DNA of 64,000 nt from Lumbricus terrestris (taxonomy: Eukaryota > Annelida > Clitellata > Crassiclitellata > Lumbricidae), in NCBI GenBank assembly GCA_949752735.1, contig OX457036.1:84395991-84459990 (forward strand), given 5' to 3'. The translations under genes and the position numbers were made by a program. Positions 10,863-23,200 of the stretch are shown piece by piece (positions within the stretch are counted from its first letter, which is position 1; the number at the start of each line of letters is the position of its first letter). The notes below the pieces were generated by a model. The model did no database searches, was not told the DNA's origin, and saw only the letters and a program-made list of their open reading frames with translations.

Positions 10863-13763
10863 GTAAATGTCATCGCACTTCACGGTTATTTTACGAGCGA
10901 ATTAGTTTAATTGAGAGGTGTTGGTCTGTTGATGGGGGGGACATGATGCTCATATGAACTAGATTTAGGGTGAATGCGTGTTTCATTTGAGAGTTTTTGG
11001 GTGGATAAGTGTGCTTGGTCTCTGTTACGACGTCCTCAACAAGCAGCATAGCCTAGTATTAGCAGTCGTCAAATAAATTGTGTGCTAAACTGGGACACTG
11101 ATCAGGGGCCGTCCATAAAGTACGTCACGCTCCGGGGGGAGGGGGTGTAGGAAAGTGTGACAGTTTGTGACAGGAGGAGGGGGGACATGATGCTCATATG
11201 AGCTAGATTTAGGGTGAATGTCTAGGCCATGTGTGAGTCACACATTTATTTTTTAAATTCTTTTATATTTTTGTTTGTTCTTAGTACCTAAAATCCGACC
11301 CGGCCCGGCCAGGCGTGTCTAAAACCCGACCTGGCGGGATAAAAGTTGATTTCCCGTCACTATCAAAGCGCTTAGGGACACACGTCACTATCAGAGGGAT
11401 TAGGGATAGTATCCTAGGGTTTAGAGGGTTAGGTAAATGGTTATGTTTTTGAATTTTTTTTTCGAAAGTGTGACGTACTTTTGGGGGGGGGGGTCCGAGA
11501 TTTGTGACAGTTTGTGACAGGAGGGAGGGGGGTAAAAAATGGTCAAAAATAGCGTGACGTACTTTATGGACGGCCCCTCATGCAGTTTTTCCCTTTTTCG
11601 ATTACCTTCACTGATGCACACTTAACATAGAGCCTTATGATACCTCACAAAAGAGCCGCACACATGGTTGGCTTAGACCTAAATTTCTAACAATTGCCTT
11701 TAAGATAAGCAAGCAATGTAGGCTATGCTCAACAAAGTCAGATGCAATAGCGTGTGAATGCAATGGATGTGTAACATGAATCGTGTCGAGTACTTATGTT
11801 GATACCTGGATAATAATGTTTCGAACTCTTAATCTTCTCACGCCAATCATCTTCAGTCTGTGTTGACACTTTAATTCCGAACTGCATTGGTTCTCAGTTA
11901 CCTCTAGTTCCATCCAGTGGCGGTGCCAGGATTTCAGTCTTGGGGGGGCTAAAGGGGTTATTCGTCCAAAATTGCTATTTTTACATGGGGAAAAAATGGA
12001 TGGCCTTTATTAGGGGGGGCTTAGCGCCGCCACTGGTTCCATCGACCTTAATTGTTGCTGTTCGCCTGATCGGTGGTATACCAATGTTTGGACATAATAA
12101 TTACGAAAATTTATGTATCCAGGTATCAACACAAAGTGCTCGACACGATTCATGTTACACTTTTTTTCTTAAATTTGTTCTGTTTTTGTGCTTAAATTGA
12201 GCAAAATAGGACAGAAATAATCATTTTGTTCGTTTAGGTTTACTGCAAGATCAATACATCGGATGCTTTTCTGAAAATACCACCAATACGCCACAGCCTG
12301 CAGTTGTTTTCGCAAATGACAATGCATTGACTATTGAGAAGTGCATTGGGCAGTGTCAATGGCTTTCTAACACTTACGCGGGTCTTCAGGTTAGTCATCT
12401 GGATTAACAAGAATTTAAAATTGACTTGTTAACACACAAACTCAGTGAGCATATAGCAAACTATAACAATTATTTTGGACGAACATGAACGTTGGAAACC
12501 TGCCAGATAAATGGGCGACTTCTAATTAATTAAAAGTCAATCACAAAGAAGCATATTTCCTTTGAAAAAGTTGTCGCAATGAGACCACTACAACGTACAT
12601 TTGACCTCAGTACGGACAACAGAGGTTATAGGTCTATGCTGAGACACAGATAGACCTTTAGCATTATTATTATAGCATTATAATGCAAACTTAACCGACG
12701 AGTAGCCTAAGCCTACAGCGAGAACTGAACCGTTAAGTGGGGTTGAGGATCTGAAGAGCTCAATAGACTGCCTCACAAATATTTGTCTTTGGTGTTGGCA
12801 TTGCTTATGGCTTGGTTTGTTGAGTTACTTCCTTGTTCAGTTAACTGCAATGGTTAAAGCGCTTTGTACAAGTGAACCTGTTTGTCAGATTCGCTTTCGG
12901 AAGGAAGTTGATTCAAGAGATTAAAATCACATGCTAGCATGGTTGGTTAGTTCATGGGGACCTAAAATGGGTGGCCACCTATTAAAAACGGGCAGTGACA
13001 CCAAAATAATTATCTCTCCCTATCAATAAATCAATAAATTAACAGAACCGATTGTCGCTAATAAGTAGGACGATAAAATTATAAAATTGAATATAGGCTA
13101 TTACATTGGCATAATTACTCGTTTTCTTTCTGAATTAGGCAACTATAATCATAGTCATTACTCTTTACATGATCTTAGAGGTAATAATAATAATTTATTT
13201 AGAGACCTTTAACAAGCCATGACAGATTGGCAGAGTTGTCAAGGTTCTTGACATACAAAATAAACAGAGGCGTAGCGAGCGCCCTCCGTACCCTCCGACC
13301 GAAAGGAGCCCCGATAGGAAGGGGGTCCCTAAAATTAAAAAAAGCGAGGTAGCCTATAACTAGGTAAGTGACATAGATTGGCGCTATTGCACAATCCATG
13401 TCGGTTTTACTGACAAAAACAGTCAAGTAAACACGGAATACATGTAGGCTACACTGAAAGTCAATGTAGGCCTACACATACACCTAATAATTATGTCATG
13501 TCGCCATCGTCGCATCGTGACGTCTGTATACATGAATGGACCTTTAATGCCCAGAGTCTTCTGTCCCTTGTCGCGCTCATTAGGTCAGAGCAAACAAATC
13601 CTGTCCAGTTCAGAACGTTGTCGATCCAAGATATCCTCGGCCTTCCTCGTCCTCGGTTCCCCTCCACAAAACACGTCATGATGCTGCTTTCGATGCTAGG
13701 CTATCATTTTGCTGTCTCATGCTATGACCAAAATATCGAAGTTTTCGAAGATTGGTGCGGGTC

Positions 13764-13833
<70 letters not shown>

Positions 13834-14222
13834 GTTGACACGGTGGCTGCTTCCTACGTCCTCGAGAACGCGTCTGAAGCCGGGAGAGCGGCGGAGAAAG
13901 CCGCCACTAGGAAACTTTCAAAATACTCGGACCTCCAAAGGACATACATCTTCGTCCCCTTGGCTGTCGAAACAATGGGTCCCATCAACAATGAGGGTCT
14001 CGCCTTTGTTTCCGAAATCGGACACCGGCTTTCAAAGTTATCTGGAGATTCACGCGAAACTGGCTTCCTTTTCCAGAGCATTTCTGTTACAATTCAACGC
14101 TACAACGCCGTTGCCTACCGCGGCACCTTGTCTGGACTACCCGGGGCCATGGACCGGCCACCCTAAACTAACTGAAATTGTTCTGTAAAAACTAAATCGA
14201 ATTCTAAACCTAACATTCCAGT

Positions 14223-14271
<49 letters not shown>

Positions 14272-17200
14272 GGGCCGTTCCAGACTGTGATTTTACATTA
14301 GGCGTAGTGAAGTCCCTGAGGGATCCTGTATACCTCGGGGCAAACAGGCAAAAAAAATAGTTATAATAATAATAATAATAATGATAATGAATCCTGTATA
14401 TTGTAGAAAATAAATACCGCATTCCAGTTTCTGCATTGTTTGGGGCCCTCCTATCCAGATATAGGCCTATGTTCAGAGGGGGCCACGTTCTTTGTTGCTA
14501 CGGTCCTGAAAATAAATATAGTAAATTCTTGTAATTATGAAACCAGGTCTGACAGAATGATATCCTGTGCATGTTTTTCTAGATAGATGCTGTAGATTCA
14601 TTTAAAATTGCGGCTGTTGCTTCTAATCAGCCCTCTAGGTGTCTCATGCAGCATTTGAGTTGATATTAAGGAGTCGCCTGCCGCAATGTTTCTTGTTATT
14701 TTCTTACAGTTTCATGTATAGAGCCAATATATAGCCTACTAGTAGGCAAAAATCATGACTACAAACTTTTTAGTCGAGAAAAATAATTTTATCTTGAAAT
14801 TCTTACTAACTAGTCTGACGTAATCATTTAAATCCACCAAGAGTCTCATTCAAATATTTAAGTAAGTAAGTAGGTCTATATATAAGTATGTTCACTAATA
14901 TTATAACCAGCTGCTTAAATCACTCTGGTGGGCAAGTAGGTTATCGTAATGGAAAATTGACCCATCCGCAACAGTTTAGGCCTAATTGTAACAAGTCTAT
15001 TTCTAAGAGCATCGTGTGGCTTTATGCATCGAACTAGCGTAAACCGCTAAATGCTTAAACGCACATCAACCGCATTTCGATAGTTGCATTGTGTAAAACA
15101 TTTCATGCAGAATGGAACATCCTGTTTGTGCAAGAATGATTATGGTGATGAACTTTCGGATACTGCTTGCAATTTAACATGTTCTGGAAATCCGTTGCAG
15201 TATTGTGGAGGAACCACGAACCAAACACATGCATACATGTATGTTGTCTATACAGGTACATGTATGTTATTTTATTGTAGACCTACTATATTTTGGCCGT
15301 TGACGCTTCAAGGGGTTACTTAAGATTTTGCACAGGTGAACCAAATGCTATAGGTATGGTCCTACTATATCCTTCATCAAACAAATTTGGGGAGTCAGAG
15401 AGGTGCCTTTCTTCCTCAAATGTTAATCCTAGGCAGGGCTGTACACGAGGGTATACGCGGGTATGTAGTGCAGCGTATGCTTACCTCACAAGGAGCAAAA
15501 TAGAAACTGAAAGAAAACCGTTTCGGTACTGTACATAAGAAGGAAAAGCAATAAAATTAAAGGTTTTGCGCCAGTGAAAGGCATTACGAGGCTGAAAATC
15601 TTCAGAAAATTTGGATGACTAAAATTAAGGTCCTTGCAAAATTTCGTCCAAAAAAGTCAATATTTCCACAGTAGCGTGAACTCACCTCACAATTTACCAC
15701 TAGGATACAACCTGATCCTAGCCTTTCTAGGGATACAAAGTGATTGGTGTATTAGTTGAAATTGAACCTTACGAGTCGGAAAGTTGCTGAAACAGGAGCT
15801 AAAAGTTGACTGTGATCTTGCTGACTATAAAAATCATTGCAGTGTTCAGAAGGCCATCAGAAAAATCTCTTAGGCTAAGTTTCAATGACCAAAATAGTTT
15901 TCGTAACGAACCAGTCTTATCCTGCAATGGCTCATTCAATGTGCAAAAATCTTATAAATTTTAACACTCTAGAACAGCGCAGAAATATTGGCATTATTCA
16001 AAGGTTTTAATTGTATTTCGTGGCTGTTTTGTTAATTGTGTCTGGAAGCCAGGCATGCTGCATCTGAATAAACATTGCTGAGTAAGCTTACCCTTTTAAT
16101 TGAACATTGCCGTTGCCTTTAGTTTGTCCAGTTGGTAAATATGGAACACTTTGTGACAAAGTTTGTCACTGCAAGCGTCAGGTTACATGCGATCGGGTGA
16201 CAGGAATCTGCCCCGGTGGATGCCAGGGAAATTGGAGTGGGCCAACATGTGACGCAAGTAAGTGACATTTGCTACCGAAACGATAATTTAGGTTTTTGTT
16301 GAGGTAGGCCTATAGCTTCATTATTTGAGCTGTTATATAATTTTTTATTGGCATTGCTGTCCAATTTATTGAATACGACTATAATTAACCGACGACGGTA
16401 TGAGATGCTCTTAGATGGATTGCAGACCGATTTCTAACATCTGGAGACTTTTATTCACATGACACCCCATAGCACATTGTATCGCGGCATAATGCTCCAG
16501 TACCATGTTCCTTTCTCTTGGATCATCTTATCTACTCAGACTTCCTATGCTGTCCAGTATGCTAACCAGAATGTTGCGACACGAAAAGTCAATCGAGAAC
16601 TAATTTTAGATTCATTGTGGCCATCAAGTTAGGAAACCTAATTTTGGCTTTCAGTTCTTCACTATGCAATGTCGCTAAACCGCCTGGTCACGTTAACTCC
16701 AAATAAAGGAATTTGGGATGTCACTTACGTTGCCATGACAACAAGGTATCCCCAAGAAATCTCTCATGGTATCAGGCCGTAGCACGTTTCTTGTTTACCC
16801 GCTATCTGCAAAAGATAAAAGTGCAATCATAAAAACTAGCATTGTGTCTGCTTTCACCTAAAATGTACCGAAAATGCCTTCATTATTAGAAAATGTCTCT
16901 GATCAATACATTGGTTGCTACCGTGACAATGATGTTTCGCGATCTCCTAATAACCGAGCTTTGGACACCAACATTTTCAAACAGAACTCCGAAAATACAA
17001 ATGAATTGTGCATCGAATCATGCGCTCGCATCAACGCCTCGTATGCAGGAACGCAGGTAAGCGCAAATGTCAGCATATGGATATAATTCGACACTTTCTG
17101 GAGAGAGTCATTTAACGTCTCTAATCCTCTACCCATTTCCACCTCGACCCAATAATGTCCTCTAACGTGCGTCCCAGACCGCATCCACATGTTCTAAAAA

Positions 17201-20200
17201 TTACGGATGCTACGAACTAAGTCTTTATTCGGCGGGTTCTCACTGCCCGTCATCAATGACATTGTTGTGTTCACATTTTTTCATCTAATGTGCTTTGACC
17301 TGTAACCCGGATTTATCCAAAAATAAACGAAGATTATTATTAAACTAATGGAGTGAATATACCTCGTTGTCCAAGTGTCATATTTTCGACCATGCGCCTA
17401 CTAGACTAATTATTGCTTATGACATATTCTATATACACCGTGGTTGATTAAAAAGTGAGCCAAACTGTTTTTCACATATCTCTAATGCCTCATGATTAAT
17501 CATACCAAACATTTCCCAATACTTAGAGAGTTGAACCATACTAACATACATGTATCATGTCATAAATATGAACGAATAGAAAGACATGAATCTTTCAATT
17601 TCATCTGCCAAAGTTACAGTTTACGATCAATTTTCTTTTGGATTTTGTAACAAAGTACTTCAAACATGAAAATAGTCTTTAATTTTATTGTGAAGAAACT
17701 CTAAATAGTATAAATTGGTTGCTTATTTAAATAAAGAGGATGTTGTAGGCAACATAATTTGAATCTGAACTGTTCGATGGTCATAATGTGGGAAATAGGC
17801 TATGAAGTATGGTGTCTCTCTTGTTAGCATTTCGATGATTCCCTGGCTCTGTAGGCTGATACGGTTCTATTGAAACAGAAACTAGCCTTCTGGGGCTATA
17901 GATTTTGGATAGCAGGTAGAAGATGTTGTGGCAGCAGAACATTGCGATAATAGATTCCGTTCATTTTTGCTCTAGGATAACTCAAGACCAAATGAATCAC
18001 GTTAATAAAAAAATTGAGCAATCTGTCGTTGCATATGATATAAATGAATCGTCAAAAAACAGTGGGTGGTCCTCTAAAAGTGATATAACTTTTGTTCTAC
18101 TTGAAGTATTTTGATGGAATCTGACCATAATGTCCAAATATGAATTGTCTTTAAGCATGTAAAATTCATTTCGAAATTCTTACTTCAGGCCAAGATATTT
18201 GCAAAAAACCGTAGGGGGTATTTTTATGGCCACCCTGTATATTATATTATATGCAACGATAGATTGCTCAGGTTTTTATTAACGTGATTCATCTGTCAGA
18301 AACAGCTGAAAACACATGGGCCTAATCATTCAACCGCTCAGTTGAGGTCTTTTTTCTTATAATTTATAGAGACCTTATAGATTGTCAGTTTACGCCTTCG
18401 ATGCGTTATGAAAAGACCCATTTAAAGAACGGAGTCTCCTTCGTTTTTCAAACTTTCAAACTGTTAGCAAACGTTTTTGACTAATTCTTTTATATTTGCT
18501 AGTATTCGATTCAATGCTACTGTGGAGAAAACTACGACAGATTTGGACGTATTAATGAATCAAATTGCAGATATAGTTGTTCTGGTAAAACAACGGAAAT
18601 ATGCGGTGGTGAAAATGCCAACAGCGTCTATTCGAGTAAGACATTATTTTAAATGAAAATTAATGTGTCCACCCTATGAGCCTAAATGGTATGGACGGTT
18701 TGTGAAATAGTCAGCGGTTTTAGTAGGACTTGAAAAGCTATTCAAATGAACGCATAGACCTACTTGTGTTGCTAGAATAGCTTATACAACTTAAAAACAA
18801 GACGATTGAGGGCTTGATGTATCGAAATTACTATAAACTGATATTTGAATATGCCCATTAAGCAATTTAAAGGTTGAGACTGAAGACAAATCCTGAAATA
18901 GCAAACAGAAAGAACTGATACATGTAAGCATAATGTAAACTGTTCGAGCGAGTAGAGCGAATAATTATGCCAGTGCTTTCGTCTGAACAGTCAAGGCCAT
19001 AGCCAGGATTTGATTTCGGGGGGTGCTTCTTCAATTTCCAGTCCGAAAAAGACTTATGACTTTTTATTCATCTGACCGAAATCAATTCATTCTATTTTTC
19101 ACATTTTTCATTTCGGGAGTGTTTACATGGTTGTATTTCATGGTTTTTACATCATGTGCTAGTAAATGCATTCTATTATTTTTTCACTTTTTACATTTCG
19201 GGGAGGGGGTTCAAACACCCAGAACACCCCCTAGCTACGGCCTTATCTGAACTACATGTAGAAACGCTTGTTTGGGAAAGGCTTCAAGGGCGCATTAAAT
19301 TTGTAATTCGGAAACAGAGAAATAATTGCACCGTTCAACTTAATCCCATTGTGAGAGAAAAGAAGACACAAAGAAAGAAATATTTATTTTTTGACAGAGT
19401 TTGAGACCAGGTAGTTACACCCCTTGGTAAGGCTAAAACGTGACACTAAATCCGACCAAATGCTCGTAGAAGAGTTCCAAAACGTTTGGCAACCCAATTT
19501 TAAAAAGGAAAACAATTTATGTTAGTAAACTGATGTAATAATGTACTGCTTAGTATGTCCTGTCGGCAACTTTGGAGAGTGGTGTCTACAAGGCTGTAAC
19601 TGCCTGGAGAACAGAAGATGCGTTTATGCAAATGGCTCCTGTCCGTTTAACCAATGTCAAGACGGTTGGATAGGTGATGGCTGCAGCAAAAGAGGTAACA
19701 TTTACTGAGCACATTGCTAAGCTTACTCACCCTTTCTACTTCCAGCCAAGGCGTCTCAGACCTCAGGCTATTCGCAAATCTGTTTCATCTTCAACCTTTA
19801 CCTTAATCGTTCACGATGTCTTCTGTTCTGGGGTTGAATACTGTAATTCTCTCGTTGTTGGCCTCCCTAAGGTTCGGCTATTTCTTCTGCAGTCTTACTT
19901 GATTCTGCTAAGCTATCATTGCCCGTCTTCCTCATTTCGGTCACATTTCTACATTCCTTGCTGAACAACTTCACTGGCTTCTACTCTTTGCACGTATACA
20001 ATAATATTCAAAGTCCTTATTTTGATTCCCAAGTCTCAATTGGGTCTCGCTCCGAAGTAGGTTATCTTTGGGATCTTATACTTTGCCCGAGTCTGCCACT
20101 TCGCTGCGTCCTATCTGGCCATGCATGTGATGGGGTTGACCTCTTTGTTGCCAGCGTCGGGTCAACCATGGCTCAATCCAGATCCTATTGAATGGACTTC

Positions 20201-23200
20201 ACCATCAGTTCGTCCTGTCATCCTTTCTGGTGGTCTTTCCTTATCTTTCTCTCGCCTCAAAACCTGCCTTTTCTCTCGGGCTTGAAAGCACTGGAGCGCT
20301 ACTGAAAGGCTCTTGCTGCGAGAAGCGGTTTATAAATGGTCAGATGCAATACAATACAAGAATACAAGATGAACGTTTACAACTGTACAGGATATATTCA
20401 ACCATGGTTCGCGACAATCTCCTCTACATGACACATTCAATAGCAGACCAAATGACAATCATTTCCTACCAAATTAACATTTGCAGAACTATGAATTTTT
20501 ATCGGTCATGCACGAGGTCGCTGATCACCTTGCCTTACACGAAATACCCCAATTAGCACATTTTGTTCAAGCGTGAGCTGGGTGGGCTGACGGCAATAAT
20601 TAAACTCTCAACTGAAAAACACTTTGAGATCAATAATTACTGTCGCAATAATATTGATGATCGAATGACGCTAGCTAGCACTCTCCATTTTCAGAGTAAG
20701 AAACAAGTTGTACAACTATTTTTAATGCTTAACGTTTCTTTGTAGAAACACTCAAGTTTCGCTACCATAATTTTAGTTAACCTAATTTTACGAAAAATTA
20801 TTGTCTTAATAATTATTAATTCCGGACGTAGCACAAATTTGAAAAGTAACTTTTCTCCGGATTTTTCTCGCTAGATTGTACTGTGAACAATGGCGGTTGC
20901 TACACGAACGAAACATGCTCTGATATTAACTTACGATATGCTCAGCTAACCATGTGTCGATGTTCAGTTGGATTCCAAAGAAATAAACCTTGGAGCAACT
21001 GCACAGGTACGCCCAACATCATAAAAAAATTCCAAGTACAAGAACAGGTATTCATGCAGGTCTACCTCGAACGCAACTTTCACGTTGTTGACTTGGACTA
21101 AAATTTACTAATATCTGACCATTCGGACTCTAGCAACCGTAGACCTATAATAGACCCATGAAGTAGAGTCTTAGTTCATTAATCAGAGTGTTATTGCTTA
21201 ATTATTTATTAATTGCAAATATGATGTGTATTAGCACAATTAGATTAAAAGCCATAACCGATTTTAGAATTTAGGCCCAATCCAAATTATTCGATTCTAA
21301 TTGAAAAATAAGAGACGCGACAATAATATTCTAACTGTTTTAATAGACAGTTTGTTGAGGTTAAGCACATCTGGAAGTAGGCTAAAGTAGGCCGGCTACT
21401 GGCTGTGTCCTGCGACTAAATTAGGTTTACATCATTTGCATTAATTTTGACTAGGCCATTTTTCTTAATTTCATGGTTAGTTCTACAAAGATGATTGCTA
21501 TTCTTGACATGTGGGCCTATGTAAATTTGTCGCTATTAAGTTTGAATAATTTGTGTTTAATTTGAATATTTGATTAACAAAGACATTAAGAGGACTAGGC
21601 TTAGGTTCACGATACAGGTGTCTATGAAACAAAAGTTCATTTTGAAACCTCCTGCAGTTTACAGTTAACATTTGCTGTGTGCTGAATCTACCTGGAACGT
21701 GCACGCTGTTTCTATACCGATTATGGTCGATCGAGGTTGCTAATTATTTTCAAATGATCTAATAGGGCAAAATAATTCTTTACCGCAACCTGTTTCGAAT
21801 GAAGCTACGCCATGTAAGACTTTCATGTAGGCCTAATTGGCCGTGCTAACTCGAGACTAAAGTCTTTGAAATAAGCTGCGATTAGATCGCGAACCGAATG
21901 TTTTCTTAGCAAATGTAGTAACAACATTATAGTTTGCATTGTTCTAACTGCATGTTGCTATCACTTTAGACATAGACGAATGTTCCAGACATCCTTCTGT
22001 GTGTGATTCAGAATCAGAGGTGTGCATCAACACCATCGGCAGCTATATATGTAATAAAACAGGTAAAAAAGATCTTGGAATATGGCCCTTTTTAAAGAGT
22101 CTCGAGCTAAATATACAGGGTGCGCCAAAAAAAAGACCCCCCTTAAGTTTTTTGCCAATATTTTGGCCAAAAATAAGAATTTCGAATTGAAATTTTACAG
22201 TCTTATAGACAATTCATATTTACACATTATGGCCAGATTTCATCTAAATATTTCAAACAGGACAAAAGTTACATCACTTTTAGTAAGGTCACCCACCGTT
22301 TTTTGGCGATTCAAAAACCGCGACGCAACAAAAAGTAACAAAAAAGCAATCCAATTATTCTGGCCAATATCTTGGTCAAAAGTAAGAATATCGAAATGAA
22401 ATTTTACAGGCTTAAAGACAATTTATATCTGCACATGGTGGTCAGATTCCATCAAAATATTTCAAACAGAACATAAGTTATATCACTTTTACTGAGGCCA
22501 CCTCCCGTTTTTTGACGATGCAAAGACGTAACGCAGCAAAAAGTAGCAAAAAACACGATTTTATTAAGTCTCATCTTAAATAATTGTTATCAAATAGCCT
22601 TGATATTGGTGGATGATCATTATTATTACCATTTAAAAAGAAACAGGGCACCAGCGTAGCTGCGCGTCACTGAGAAGTCACTTAGCAAGATGACAATCAA
22701 ATTGGTAAATAAGGAATCTATCAGATTAATCAACAGGTCTATCAAGAACTTTGCAAAGGGACTCAACAGAAGTTTTGGCACTGGTGGTGGGCACATTGAA
22801 CACAAGTTGTGAAGCACTGCCAAGTTCATTTGACAACAGTTATTTGAGATCAGACTTAATAAAATCGTGTTTTTGTTACTTTTTGTCGCGTTTCGATTTT
22901 GAATCGTCAAAAAACGGTGGGTGGCCTCACTAAAAGTGCTATAACTTTTGTCCTGTTTGAAATATTTTTGATGAAATCTGAACACCATGTGCAGATATGA
23001 ATTGTCTATAGGCCTGAAAAATTTCATTTCGATACTCTTACTTTTGGCCAGGATATTAGCAAAAAACCTAATTTTCGTTGCGCTTCGTTTTTGAAATGTC
23101 AAAAAACAGGGGGTGACCTCACTAAAAGTGATATAACTTTTGTTCCGTTTGAAATATTTTGATGAAATCTGGCCATAATGTGTAAATATGAATTGTCTAT

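Larger units (their letters stand above)
12390..15110. other. Gene B intron 2 (2.7 kb)
   Basis: It holds LINE C-terminal pieces at 13490-13685 (minus) and 13833-14222 (plus), long AAT-type microsatellites at about 13766-13832, 14223-14270 and 14364-14384, and otherwise unrecognised AT-rich sequence. Confidence 0.6.

Noticed and set aside
13498..13830. N-terminal part of a 222-codon frame including a run of isoleucines
   Set aside because: The isoleucine run is the AAT microsatellite, and the first part is antisense to a LINE fragment. Only the part from 13833 resembles protein.
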